Positions 31,753 to 41,537 of a stretch of 64,000 bases of DNA are shown piece by piece. Location of the stretch: the NCBI GenBank assembly GCA_905221605.1, contig CAJNDS010002412.1, positions 1,085,386-1,149,385 on the forward strand. Direction: 5' to 3'. The notes under the pieces are model-generated. The model saw only the letters and a program-made list of their open reading frames with translations. It was not told the origin of the DNA and searched no databases. Numbering within the stretch: position 1 is the stretch's first letter; each line of letters begins with the position of its first letter. A program made the translations under genes and the position numbers. Origin of the DNA: Symbiodinium natans. Lineage: Eukaryota; Sar; Dinophyceae; Suessiales; Symbiodiniaceae.

Positions 31753-32102
31753 GTAATTAGCGTTAAGAAATGTCGAATGACAAATGTCGCGTGTCGAATA
31801 AGTTTTGGCAGTTTGGTCGGTTGCAAATAAATTTTAACGCCCCCGGTTTAGGGTTTGGCGTTTAGGGTTGTTTCCCGAGAGTTGAGAGGGGGTTAGGGCT
31901 TAGGGTTTGGGATGTAGGGTTGGCGGCTTGCCAGGTGGGTTGGGGTTGATGAACCGGGTTGTGGTTTAGAAGAGTTTGGGGTTTGGGGTTGACAAGGGTT
32001 TTGGGCTATCTTAAGGGATTAGGCTTACCAAGGGCTTAGTTAGGGCGCACAAGGGCTTAGGGTCTGAGGTTTAGAGTGTTTCAGGTTCTGTCATGTATCA
32101 AA

Positions 32103-32215
32103 ATTCGGGGACCAAGTGAACCCCAAAATGGGGATCATACACCCCGTGCTCTCGTCATCCCTCAGACGGTTGTCGACCATAAACCCTTGTATGCCTCCTG
32201 GTCATAGCAAGTTCT
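32103..32215 (+). mobile_element. MITE-A copy, diverged
   Basis: GGGGACCAAGTGAACCCCAAAA and CATAAACCCTTGT are recognisable. The right end is lost. Confidence 0.5.
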
Positions 32216-32368
32216 AGTTCACTCCTCCCTAGGTGTCTCAATGAAGTTCTATCATACAGGATCTCAATTATCTGCCAATATTGTCCCCCCGCCAACATGT
32301 TGCCATTAACTGTTGACATGTACCAAAGGAGCATGTTATGGCGACGGGGAGTGCCCTGGCGTTAAAAA

Positions 32369-32593
32369 ATGTATCGCAAGAAGCCGTGGGCCCACACAGC
32401 GTGTGCCCCTTGGTTTCAAGCTGGGGTTAGGGTTCAGGGAAGCCCTCCCCTGAACTGCGAACCGCCCTCACACCCGGTTTACCGTCGTCTAGGCCAATCA
32501 GCCAGATTCATCGTGAGAAAGCTGGCAATAGCAAGCTGCCGAAATCCCAAAGGAAACAGGGTGCAGGGTTTACCCCTAAACCCTAAACCCTAA
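32369..32593 (+). CDS. Hypothetical protein, about 74 aa
   Basis: ATG 32369 (MYRKKPWAHTACAPWFQAGV), open to RLGQSARFIVRKLAIASCRN, closing at LNPKP plus stop supplied by a CCCTAAA array. A GTTAGGGTTCAG stretch inside the frame is left unspliced in this reading. Confidence 0.4.
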   Translation: MYRKKPWAHTACAPWFQAGVRVQGSPPLNCEPPSHPVYRRLGQSARFIVRKLAIASCRNPKGNRVQGLPLNPKP

Positions 32594-32680
32594 ACCCTAA
32601 ACCCAAAACCCTAAACCCAAAACCCAAAACCCTTAACCCTAACCCTAAACCCTAGGTCGAGGTTTTGGGTTTAGGCTTAG

Positions 32681-32747
32681 GAGAGGAACTGCAGCGGACG
32701 GCCAAGGTTCAAGTTCGTCAAGGCTTTCTGCAGCTCATCCGGGGAGT
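32681..32747 (+). CDS. Possible exon
   Basis: After GGGTTTAGGCTTAG the frame reads EELQRTAKVQVRQGFLQLIR. Donor uncertain. Confidence 0.3.
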
Positions 32748-32756
32748 GTAGCTGGT

Positions 32757-32946
32757 CCCCATTCCTCAGTAGTTGGTGCTTCAGGGAGTTTAGTGGTTTA
32801 GGCTTTTGGGTTTTGGGTTTAGGGTGTAGTCCCCATTCCTCAGTTGCTGGTGCTTCAAGGGTTTGGGGTTTCTGCTTTAGGATTTTGACAAGGGTTTAGG
32901 GTTTAGGGTTCAGGGTTTAGTCCCCATTCCTCAATACTTGGAGAGA
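32757..32946 (+). repeat. Imperfect tandem repeat, three copies
   Basis: TCCCCATTCCTCAGTNNTTGG recurs at 32757, 32828 and 32919, separated by TTTAGGG-type sequence. Confidence 0.75.
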
Positions 32947-33049
32947 CTAAGCTTGCAGACCCTGCCTCGGCCTAGGCTTTAGTGTTTGGGTTTCTCTAGC
33001 TACGCTCCTATCTAGTCTTGGTGGCCCAGTAACCCTGAACCTTGGGATG

Positions 33050-33145
33050 CTCCCCCTATTATACTAGCAGTCCTTTAGTAGGGATTTATAGTAGGGGGTA
33101 CCAGAACCCCTATAAAGGACTGTTAGTATAAGGACATCCCACCCT
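33050..33145. mobile_element. MITE-G copy 1
   Basis: Inverted ends TTGGGATGCTCCCCC / ACATCCC with the paired core CAGTCCTTTAGTAGGGATTT ... AAAGGACTGTTAGTATA. Four more copies lie at 53162, 57437, 59343 and 63614. The left flank carries a truncated MITE-H end (CTTGGTGGCCCAGTAACC). Confidence 0.75.
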
Positions 33146-33167
33146 GAACCCTACCTACACCTCATAG

Positions 33168-33243
33168 GAGCCCCTGGCAAAGCCCTAGCAGGGGTCAGCG
33201 CGAGCCCTGAAGATGCAGGAAGCCCTCAATGGCCAAGCAGAGG
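33168..33243 (+). CDS. Possible exon
   Basis: Acceptor CCTACACCTCATAG, frame GAPGKALAGVSASPEDAGSP, donor AGAGG|GTTCAGGGTTTAGGG leading into an array. Strand inferred from the donor only. Confidence 0.35.
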
Positions 33244-33287
33244 GTTCAGGGTTTAGGGCTTAGGGTTTAGGATTTAGGGTTTAGGGT

Positions 33288-33495
33288 TTAGGGTTCAACA
33301 AAGTAACATGGCCTACTTGGCTGGGTCTGGGAAGGCACCTGAGGCACTTCACTCTTAGCAACTGAAAGACATCCTCGGCTGCAAGCCCAGGCGTCGTGAA
33401 CATGTGTACCAGGTGCTGGTTTGTCCTCTGAGGCGGTAGCAAGGGAGGGGGGTCCATCTTCAGGCAGAAGCTTAGGAACTTGACTTGGCTGCACT
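33288..33495 (-). CDS. Hypothetical protein, C-terminal
   Basis: After CTGCCCTGCTAAG the frame reads QPSQVPKLLPEDGPPSLATA, open 68 codons to PSRPCYFVEP. The stop is formed by the adjoining array. A donor-like GTACACATG sits in the middle. No family recognised. Confidence 0.42.
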
Positions 33496-33499
33496 TAGC

Positions 33500-34300
33500 A
33501 GGGCAGCTATAAATTTAGTTTTTTGCAGCCTTACTAAGAAACCCCATAAACCCAAAAAGGCTCAGGACCTAAAGTTACAGTAAAGCACCACAGAGTTGAT
33601 GTGGTGCTGAGTGAAGAACCCTGATTTTTTGGCAACCATCCACTCCCAGCCACCTCAGCCCCTGGAACCCACCGCAGTGTCAAGAGAAGTCCTGGAAACA
33701 TGCTCGATGTCTCGCTGGAAGTAGATGACGGCCTGTCCCAGACGCAGACAGCGGAAAGGAGAGCTGTGGTTTAGGGTTTAGGGTTTAGGGTTTTGGGGTT
33801 TAGGGTTTAGGGTTTAGGGTTAGATTGAGGCTTCTGGAATAGGTCCAGGGTTCCAGTTTTGGGGGAACGTAAACCCCTAGCCTAAATACCCCAACACCCA
33901 AACCCTGACTGAACCTGAGAATTTGCTCGCCAAATCGCACCTTTTCTAGCCTAGAGCCAGGGCTGGAATTCTTGTGCGGGTTAGGATTTAGGGTTATTGG
34001 GTTAGAGGGTATAGGGTTTAGGGTTATAGGGTTCAGGCTCAGGTTTCAGGGCTTCGGATGTAGGACTTCTTGAAGGTGCAGGTATGTTCTGTTCTTCCAC
34101 CAGCCTAGCTATCGCACTCCATGGGGCCATGTTTAGGATTTAGGGCTAGGGTTTAGGGTGAAGGGTTTAGGGTTGAAGGTTTAGGGTTTAGGGTTTCGGG
34201 AAACTGAACAAGTTCGGTAACCAAACCATGGACAAGTAGGTGTTGGGCTCTTGAAGCGAGCCTGGAACGGGATGCATCTTTGTAGTGTATTGCTCTGAAC
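33500..34300. other. Stretch without a supported gene
   Basis: TTTAGGG-type arrays at 33768-33822 and 34128-34200, and short unique islands. No long frame or convincing splice pair was seen. Confidence 0.5.
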
Positions 34301-34346
34301 TTCTTTGAGTGTCCCCCCCCCCCCACACCTCTCCAACCCCAACAGC

Positions 34347-34547
34347 CTGCGACGTGACGGCGACGCTAAGGACGATGTGGATCAGGAACTTGCAAGGAAA
34401 GCCTCAACCCAAAACCCCATCATGAGCTCATGCCCTAAACCCTATCCCCAAACCCCGAAGCCCTACGACCTATTTCTCCTGAGACCTAAGGGCCGACGGC
34501 CCCATATTTTGGGGAATTCGAGGACCCTAGATGGTGTTGTGCCCTGA
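34347..34547 (+). CDS. Hypothetical protein, C-terminal exon
   Basis: Acceptor CACCTCTCCAACCCCAACAG, then 66 open codons: RRDGDAKDDVDQELARKAST, a CCCTAA-encoded Pro/Lys/Tyr stretch (CPKPYPQTPKPYDLF), and RPHILGNSRTLDGVVP with TGA. No family recognised. Confidence 0.5.
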   Translation: MRRDGDAKDDVDQELARKASTQNPIMSSCPKPYPQTPKPYDLFLLRPKGRRPHILGNSRTLDGVVP

Positions 34548-34835
34548 GTGTTCTGGGAATCGGATTAGTAGGTCTCTGGAAGTAGTTGAAGACACATGAT
34601 CAGCTCTTCTGCGAGCAGTGCAGAGGAAAGTGTCAGGTTCAAGCCTGAGGACCCACATCCCCGAGCCCTGTATCCACCCTCAAGACCACATGCATCCCCA
34701 GCCAAAGTTTGAGATCGCGTATCCTAGACTTCTGTGATTTGAGTGAATAAGGTTCAACGACCCTACACCCTAAGCCCCAAACCCTTTTGGGGCGCACTCT
34801 GTCGCCCAAGGCATATCCCTACAAGACCCCGGAAC

Positions 34836-35065
34836 CCGGGGACCAAATGAACCCGCCACACCCCGCCACACACAGGTTTCGACTCTCGCACTAGCACAAG
34901 CAGGCAAGGCTCCGGTAGGTCAATCTCGTGAGAGGACTGGGGTTCAGGGTTTAGGGTCATACGTAATGCCCTTGTACGAATAGAACTACGACTAGAATTT
35001 CCATAAAGGTACATGAACCCTAAACCCTAAACCCTAGACCCTTTAAACGGGGTTCATTTGGTCCT
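34836..35065 (+). mobile_element. MITE-A copy split by an insertion
   Basis: Left end GGGGACCAAATGAACCC, then about 85 bp of foreign sequence, then the rest of MITE-A (TCATACGTAATGCCCTTGTA ... GGGGTTCATTTGGTCC). The insert contains TTTCGACTCTCGCACTAGCA, related to a stretch at 38133. The 'CATAAACCC' core has grown into three CCCTAAA units. Confidence 0.65.
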
Positions 35066-35186
35066 CCCAGAAAACGTAGGCACTGTGATAACTCGAAGAC
35101 CTGGGCGCAATGCAGCACAAGCCACGCTTGTAGTGGACCCACTTTTCAAAGGGATTCAGGAAGAGGGTCTCCACCTGGGCTCGTAG

Positions 35187-35290
35187 GGTTTAGGGTGTAG
35201 GGCTAGGGTTTAGGGTTTAGGGTTTAGGGTTTGGGGTTTAGGGTTTAGGGTTTGGGGTTTGGGGTAGGGTTTAGGGCTTAGGGTTTGGGG
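35187..35290 (+). repeat. TTTAGGG array with TTTGGGG variants
   Basis: About 13 units. A matching CCCTAAA array follows at 35388-35487. Confidence 0.95.
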
Positions 35291-35487
35291 TCTACCTCGG
35301 AAGGGTCCTCTGCCAAAGCCATGTCAGGGCCTCTAGATCGCGTAGCGAAGCCACCCCGAAAGACACATTTTTGAACCCGGAGCACGAAGCCCTAAACCCT
35401 AGCCCTAAACCCTAAACCCTAAAACCTAAACCCTAAACCCTAAACCACAAACCCTAGCCCTAAACCCTAAACCCTAAACCCTAAACC

Positions 35488-35626
35488 CTCGAGAGCGCTA
35501 AGCGCCGCACGATGTGCATCTGCGGGTCCTGTGGACGCCGGCGGCACATCGCGGCAGGCGCTCGACGGAGCCGCAGGGCATGCGAGAAGCGAAGGCGGCT
35601 CTTCTCTTGCCCCTTTGGGGCTATTT
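35488..35626. other. Exon-like GC-rich island between CCCTAAA and TTTAGGG arrays
   Basis: 139 bp of unique sequence, open on both strands (plus MCICGSCGRRRHIAAGARRS; minus SPKGAREEPPSLLACPAAPS). The minus reading has acceptor CCCTAAATAG and donor GAGG|GTTTAGGG. Strand undecided. Confidence 0.45.
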
Positions 35627-35629
35627 AGG

Positions 35630-37320
35630 GTTTAGGGTTGAGGGTTTAGGGTTTATAGGGTTTAGGGTTTAGGGTTATGTGCAAGCACTCTCTGCAACAG
35701 CAGGGTTTAGGGTCTAGGGTTTAGAGCATGGAAGGCTAAAAAGTGGCTGGGTTTAGGGTCTGAGTGAGGAGTTGTAGGGTCTGCTTAAGTTGGCTTCTGA
35801 GTTTAGGTCCGAGGTGCTAGCTGCTAACACGGTTTTTGGGCCCTTACAGCATCCGGCTCGTTATATCCTATTAACCCTAAACCCCCTAAACGCTGAAGCC
35901 TGAACCCTAAACCCTCCAGAGTGGGGGATTGGTAAGGCTCTGCAAGTTGAGCCATCAGCTGAGGAGTGTAGTGAATCCACAGGAGAAGGGGTTTAGGGTT
36001 TAGGGTTTCGACTTTAGGGTTAAGGGTTTAGGGTCGCCTGCCGACCTTGTGGAGCTCCTCAAGCCCTACCGAGTAGGGATCCCATGTATCCTCAACTTGG
36101 GATCAGACACCCCTATGCTACCACGCTCCCGATCATACACCCTAAACTACCAAAATCCCGATTCGGGCGTATGGACTGCTTAATCCGGATTCCGGCTCTC
36201 ACTAAGCCCCTATAGAGGCCCGACAGTGAATTCCTAAAGCCCTACAACTGCACGACGAGCCCGCAACGGCAAACCAAGGATGACTACGGAGGCTGAAAGA
36301 TTGAAGGGAGCAATGAAACGCTCTCAAGTGTGACGCGAAAAGTGACCAGCTGAGGTTGAATTCTCACCGTCATCCTCCGAAGCCCACGAGCAACAGAAGC
36401 CCACACATCGCAAAAAACTAGAAGGCGCCCTAACTTTCAAAACCCAAAACCCTACTTGTTTCGCAGGCTCCCCTTAGAGGGTTCTTAAGCAACCTGCAAC
36501 AACAAATAGGTTTTGGGGCTCTTCAGGTAAACCCTGACTAGCCCTCAACGCTCTTCCCCGGGCAGATGGGACCTCGAAGGCATGACTCTTCAGCAAGATC
36601 TCTCGGAAGGAGAGGCCCTGGGGCCTCTGCCAAGAAACCCAGGAAGAGGCCCAGAACCCAAAAAAAATTTGGGGTTTCCGAAATTAGGGTGTACCCTCCT
36701 GGGGTCCTTATTATTGCAAGGGAATCCTACTGTTTGGGGACGATTTTTGGCGTCCCCTTTTTTTCGTAAAACCTCCATATCCCGAAAACGCGGAGGGGCT
36801 GTGGGGGGTCAAGGATGTTCTTGAAGGAAGGGGTCTTCTTGGAGTGGGAATTTGTGCTTGAGCTTCAATCCAACCTGCAAAAAACTGGGCCAATGGGGAA
36901 CCTTAGCCTTCCAATTTAGGGTTTAGGGTTTAGGGTTTAGGGTTTAGGGTTTAGGGTTTAGGGTCCCTGAGGGCTTTTAGGGTTTGGTGTTCGAGGATTT
37001 CGAGGATTTCGCTCGGCACCATCAGGCATGTCATCACGCTCTCCCACGCCCCTTTGGCTGCTCCTATGGCCGTGATTGCAAGCTATGTGCTAACGGTAGC
37101 CTGAACCCTTTTTGCAACTGGGCCTGCAGGCTAGCCGGATCCAAGCAGCACTGAGTCAGCAGTCGTCACCCAAACTGTCAAGGATGAGCGGCCAGGTTGA
37201 TTGCAGGGCGTCACGAAATTCCAGGAGTGGTCGGAGGAGGTCTGTCCAAACCGCCTGAACCCAATGAATGCCTGAACGCAGAACCCTCTCCCTCTTTACC
37301 CCGCTTTATTATGGGGATAT
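35630..37320. other. Mixed repeats; no supported gene
   Basis: Short TTTAGGG arrays (35627-35675, 35990-36035, 36918-36965), unique islands, a MITE-L copy, and ORFs up to 80 codons overlapping that element. Confidence 0.5.
36665..36785. mobile_element. MITE-L copy
   Basis: TTTGGGGTTTCCGAAATTAGGG and CGTAAAACCTCCATAT form worn inverted ends. The interior GGGGTCCTTATTATTG matches the copy at 55150. Confidence 0.55.
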
Positions 37321-37327
37321 ACTACCT

Positions 37328-37436
37328 ATGAATATATAATATATATATATATACACATAAATAAATAAATAAATAAATAAAAATATAATATATATATATA
37401 TATATGTGTTCATGTATGCGCTTATTTATTTATACA
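37328..37436. repeat. AT microsatellite
   Basis: (TA)n and (AAAT)n runs ending at ATTTATTTATACAATAAG. Confidence 0.9.
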
Positions 37437-37441
37437 ATAAG

Positions 37442-37694
37442 GCGTGCTCGACGAGTGGCTCGTCCGGCGCTGGGAAGGATGTCTCATCCGTGCCTTACAC
37501 GCTCAGGCCTATATAAACAAAGCTTTGTAAACCAGAAAGACTCAGAAAGACGACTTAAGCCCAGAACCATCATTCCCTCGATATGTCTTAGGGCAATTCA
37601 TCCTCCTAGGGTTGAGACAAGCACAGCTGGAATGCCCAAGAGCTTAGGTTTGGAGCTGTTAGGGGAGTGTTGCCACCGGATCCCTAAACCCTAA
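37442..37694 (+). CDS. Hypothetical protein, two exons (strand ambiguous for exon 2)
   Basis: Exon 37442-37526 follows TATTTATTTATACAATAAG and reads VLDEWLVRRWEGCLIRALHA. Exon 37610-37694 follows CAATTCATCCTCCTAG, is in phase, and ends HRIPKP with a stop from the array. The minus strand also gives phase-consistent exons here (37991-37900, 37826-37745 and an exon starting about 37682), so one of the two interpretations is wrong in 37610-37694. Confidence 0.38.
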
Positions 37695-37744
37695 ACCCTA
37701 AATCTAAATCCTAAACCCTAAACCCCGCCACACAGCCCCTAAAC

Positions 37745-37991
37745 CGGACTCAGGGGTCTGCCACTTCGCTCCACCCATCGCTTCAGGAGTTCCACGATGG
37801 ACGACCGGTCGGACGCCTCCCCAGTGCTTCAAGAAGAGTAGGGGGGGTGCGGAAGTAAGGGGCGAGTACGCCGTACACCCTAAACCCTAAACCCTAAACC
37901 CCACAGCCCCTCTCCCTCCGCCTGCCGGCCCTGCGTCTCCAGCTCAGCTCCCACTTCGACGGCTCCCCGCGCGGCGCGGGGGTTCCGAAAC
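37745..37991 (-). CDS. Two exon-like islands flanked by arrays
   Basis: 37991-37900: acceptor CCCTACCCCTCAG, frame RGEPSKWELSWRRRAGRRRE, donor GG|GTTTAGGG. 37826-37745: acceptor CTCTTCTTGAAG, frame HWGGVRPVVHRGTPEAMGGA, donor CCG|GTTTAGGGG. They join in phase. No family recognised. Confidence 0.42.
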
Positions 37992-37999
37992 CTGAGGGG

Positions 38000-38135
38000 T
38001 AGGGTTTAGGGTTTAGGGTTTAGGGTTTAGGGTTTAGGGTTTAGGGTTTAGGGTTTAGGGTTTAGGGTTCAGGGTTCAGGGTTCAGGGTTCAGGGGTCAC
38101 GGGTTTAGGGTTTAGGGTTTAGGGTTTAGGGTTTA
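38000..38135 (+). repeat. TTTAGGG / TTCAGGG array
   Basis: About 17 units, with a block of TTCAGGG in the middle. Confidence 0.95.
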
Positions 38136-38666
38136 TTCGGCTCTCACACTCGCACAATCCAGGCAAGGATTCGGATCGAAGGTTTAGGGTTTAGGGTTTA
38201 GGGCATAGTTTAAGGCGTATCAGGCGTTTAGGGTTGTAGGGTTCAGGGCTCAAAAAGGGTTGAGGTGTTGGGGTTGAGAGTGTTACGGTGTTCGGGCTTG
38301 TTAAACAGTATATGCAGGGATTTCTAGAGGGGACCCTGAATCTTATTCCCTATATCACCTCTCTATATGCCCTACAGTCCCAACATCCCGAAGTAGCCCC
38401 TACATTGCCCCTAAGGTCCCTTATAAGGGCCCCTCCGGTGGTGCCTTGAGGTTGGGGATCACAGGGCTCACAGAAGTTCATACGGGATCCCTAAACCCTA
38501 AACCCTAAACCCTAAACCCTAAACCCTAAACCCTTTTGAATCCGGACTTGATGACTGCCAGACGAGCCAGACTTACAAACATGACAACCTCTCCTGCTCT
38601 TCAGGTGAGGGCTGAAAGGAGAAAAGCCAGGCGCAGTAACTAAACATTCGCTAGCCGACCCAAGCT

Positions 38667-39308
38667 TCATGTATCTACCTGCGTATCTTGACTCAGGCGC
38701 GCCAGGCGATGTTCTCGGCGCTGTGCCTTGAAAGCCAATCGTTGCTGGAGATGGTCCTCCTTCAAGCGCTTCAGATCAGCACGGCAGACCTGGTCTGAGG
38801 ACGAAGCCGTGTGTTCACCAACCATGCTGTGCGGTTGAGCACTGACAACGTTGTCGTCATCTGTAGGCGACTCCACGACACCAACCATGCTGTTTGGTTG
38901 AGCACTGACATCGTTGTCGTCATCTGTAGGCGACTCCAGCTGAGCAAGCTGTTCCCTCAGAGACACGATGGTATCCATCTGCTCCTTTATCTTGGAATTA
39001 GCCTGCTCCAGCACGGACATGTACTTGCTCCCGACATTGTGCATGATTGCCTCGCACTGAGTCCGTGAGATCACCTCATTCTCAGTCTGGCAGGAGGCAT
39101 CGAGCCCGATTGGGGACACGCCACTAGGCTCAGTCTGAGCGCCACGTTCCACCGTCACTGCTGGCGGAATTGACAAGCGTGCTATTTCAGCCTTGAGATC
39201 TAGCAGTGCCGGCGTGAGCTTCGCAGCGACGTCACTGAGCCCAAGTTTGTGACACGAACGTCGGGTGTACGCAATGCAGGAGGTCAGTTTAGTCATCTGT
39301 TCCACCAT
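38667..39308 (-). CDS. Coiled-coil protein with internal tandem repeat
   Basis: A single 213-codon frame, the longest outside the KAP gene. Residues 85-125 are a strong heptad region (EQANSKIKEQMDTIVSLREQ). A direct repeat ESPTDDDN..VSAQP.SMVG occurs twice (about 125-163). The C-terminus is basic and helical (LKEDHLQQRLAFKAQRREHR). It contains GAQTEPS and SCQTENE, short acidic QTE motifs like the SVEVQTQ in the model ending at 7720. No enzyme domain. An acceptor-like end upstream and the donor-like CAG|GTAGAT at the C-terminus suggest it is one exon of a longer gene. Likely a structural or adaptor protein (inference). Confidence 0.6.
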   Translation of the reverse strand: MVEQMTKLTSCIAYTRRSCHKLGLSDVAAKLTPALLDLKAEIARLSIPPAVTVERGAQTEPSGVSPIGLDASCQTENEVISRTQCEAIMHNVGSKYMSVLEQANSKIKEQMDTIVSLREQLAQLESPTDDDNDVSAQPNSMVGVVESPTDDDNVVSAQPHSMVGEHTASSSDQVCRADLKRLKEDHLQQRLAFKAQRREHRLARLSQDTQVDT

Positions 39309-39495
39309 GGCTACACAAAGGTCTAGGATCGAATCCTGAAATCTCGAACCAGAATGGCTTGAGCCGTACCCTAAACCCTAAACCCTAAACCTTAAACCCC
39401 TATAGGGTTCACTTCATGTTCCATTCCCTTTACCGTGCATAGCCCTTGGGGGTTAGTTTGAGGCATGGCGTCCGGGGGGCTTCTGGACCACTTAC

Positions 39496-39600
39496 AAATT
39501 AGGGACCAAATGAAGGCCGAAATCGGATCATACACCTCATGCTCTGCCAATCCCCACTCGAGCCGTGGACCACAAACCCTTTTAGGGTACATGCTGAGGC
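39496..39600 (+). mobile_element. MITE-A copy, diverged
   Basis: GGGACCAAATGAAGGCC and CACAAACCCTTTTAGGGTAC retained. The core is replaced. Confidence 0.5.
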
Positions 39601-39927
39601 CGCCACCAGGCCATGGCGACAGGACGCAACGGCAGGTCATGTGGGCGTCTGCTTGGGGTCGGGGGTTTGGGGTTTGGGGCGCCTAGAGCTGGCGCTGCAC
39701 AAGGTGCGGCTGTGTGGGGTCTATATATACGTTTCAATTTCATGGGTTCGGGGCTTTAGGATTTGCTTTTCACCATGCCTCGGTAGGATTGACGTAGCTA
39801 GATGGGGCTGCCGACAGGTAGTCCGAACTTGGGACCTGCCTTTCGCTTTCGAGACAGAGAGAGAGAGAGGGAGAGAGAGAGAGGATTTGCTTTCTGAACT
39901 TACGCTCTTTGCCTGATTTGCCCTTGA

Positions 39928-40317
39928 TTGAGGTATACGTGGCTCAAGTACGATTCCTGGAGCTGCCTGGTCCGAGCTCTGGGATTTCAGGGTTTTCCCA
40001 GTTGGTTCACCCAGATACGTGAAGCCCTGGCATGCGACATCTCAGGTCTACTCCATCAAGCAGCATGCTGCAAGCCGCAGCGGGATGGCAAAGGCATGTC
40101 TTGGCCCAAGCCCTCAACCACCAACGTCTGTACCAAAACCGCTGAAGTGTACGTAGTTCTGCCTGCGAGCCTTGAAGGTAATGGGGTACAAAATGCTTTG
40201 GTGGATTATCCTAATCCAAACAACGCCCCCAAACCTGCAACCCCCTCCTCCCCCCCCGCCCCCTCCAACTCCTACTTTCCCGCACTCCCTCTCGATCTAA
40301 ACCCCTGCAAGTCATGA
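39928..40317 (+). CDS. Hypothetical protein, 129 open codons
   Basis: No ATG at the start. The frame runs from about 39928 (YTWLKYDSWSCLVRALGFQG), through ACCKPQRDGKGMSWPKPSTT and a Pro/Asn-rich tail, to LDLNPCKS and TGA. Length makes chance unlikely, but internal introns are possible. A GA microsatellite lies just upstream (39855-39883). Confidence 0.42.
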   Translation: MRYTWLKYDSWSCLVRALGFQGFPSWFTQIREALACDISGLLHQAACCKPQRDGKGMSWPKPSTTNVCTKTAEVYVVLPASLEGNGVQNALVDYPNPNNAPKPATPSSPPAPSNSYFPALPLDLNPCKS

Positions 40318-40328
40318 ACCTTCAACCC

Positions 40329-40363
<35 letters not shown>

Positions 40364-40526
40364 GTCGGCGCAGGCCACCAGCCCTGACTCCCTCAACCCT
40401 CAACCGCAGCCCTCTGCATATGTGCAGAAGAGGAAACCCGGGCTGCGATTCACGCAGCTGTGCGCCATCCTTGGCTAAAACGGCATGCCCGGACTTTGTA
40501 TGGGGTTCAGGTTTACTGGCTAAGTA

Positions 40527-40596
40527 GCCCTAAACCCTAAACCCTAAACCCTAAACCCTAAACCCTAAACCCTAAACCCTAAACCCTAAACCCTAA
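40527..40596 (+). repeat. CCCTAAA array (about 10 units)
   Basis: Ends about 40 bp before ATG 40637 of the next gene. Confidence 0.95.
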
Positions 40597-40636
40597 GTCT
40601 ACCGGTCGACAGGGTTGAGGCTGGTTGAGGGACGGA

Positions 40637-41515
40637 ATGTCTCCAGATGATGCAAGTTCTGCAACAACACCAAAGGAGCAAACCCTGGGACACCAAACTG
40701 GTGGCAACTCTCAACGCCGTGAGAATATGGCCAGAAGAAGTGGGCGTGGTGCCTACAAGGTTTCAGGCCTGAGGACCCGGCCACGAAGATGTTGCCTGCA
40801 CGACTTTCGCAAAAAGTTTGCAACCCCGGCCCTGCAAAAACAACTTGCAGCGTGCCGACAGCTTCGTGCTGACAGGGTGCAGAATATAGCTGCTGCAAAG
40901 TGGCACCCTCTCTACACGCATGTCAGGTGGCAAGCTGCAGATCTTACCTTCTTTGGGGGCCGAATGAACCCTAAAAAGGGCCTGTGGTGGTTCGTATACC
41001 TTAAACGGGTTACAGTAGCCTAGGGTAGATGACCCTCAATTTCAGGGCTCATGCGGTCCCCAAGAAAACCGACTGGCCGCCCGCCAACACCACGGACGTG
41101 GAACATTCTTTGCAGACGCATCTTTGTGATCTTCCAAGGCGAGTGGTGTGAGACCTTGGGGGGGCACCTTTGGGAAGGTGAGAAAATGAACCCGTAAGGG
41201 CGTCCATGGAGTCTGGGTCTCTAATCCTATAGGCCCGAGTGGAACCTAGGAATCGAAAGGGTGCCCTTTTTTGGGTTTAATGGGCTGAAAAGGGAACCTA
41301 AACACAAAAAAAGGCCTACTCTGGGCCCCAAAATCTGGGACCGTCATCATAGAGTACATAATCCCGATGTTAGGGTTCATTCTATCCACGCAAGGCCAGA
41401 GGAGCCGCGAACTGTTCGCGCCCCTCTGAAACCTACGGCGGTTCCTGCTTCGCTTCGGCGGCTGCCGCACAGGATCCGGAAAAATGGCTTAGGGTTTTTA
41501 GGGTTTAGGGTTTAG
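40637..41515 (+). CDS. Hypothetical basic protein, three exons, about 172 aa; introns made of MITE-A and MITE-D
   Basis: No family recognised. ATG 40637 opens 96 codons (MSPDDASSATTPKEQTLGHQ; RRCCLHDFRKKFATPALQKQ) to CAG|GTGGCA at 40927. Exon 2 is 41065-41177 (RTWNILCRRIFVIFQGEWCE, donor GAAG|GTGAGA). Exon 3 starts at 41400 (KPTAVPASLRRLPHRIRKNG) and stops inside the TTTAGGG array at TAG 41513-41515. The 519 nt are in phase. Intron 1 (40927-41064) is nearly all MITE-A, whose end CCCCAAG is the acceptor. Intron 2 contains MITE-D. It is convergent with the oxidoreductase gene, with stops about 22 bp apart. Confidence 0.6.
40950..41064 (-). mobile_element. MITE-A copy, inverted, inside an intron
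   Basis: CTTTGGGGGCCGAATGAACCCT and GGGCTCATGCGGTCCCCAAG ends. An unspliced reading would add MNPKKGLWWFVYLK from the element to the protein. Confidence 0.75.
41200..41340 (+). mobile_element. MITE-D copy 2
   Basis: GGAATCGAAAGGGTGCCCTTTT and AAGGCCTACTCTGGGCCCC match the copy at 11405. Confidence 0.6.
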
Positions 41516-41537
41516 GGTTTAGGGTTTAGGGCCGAAT

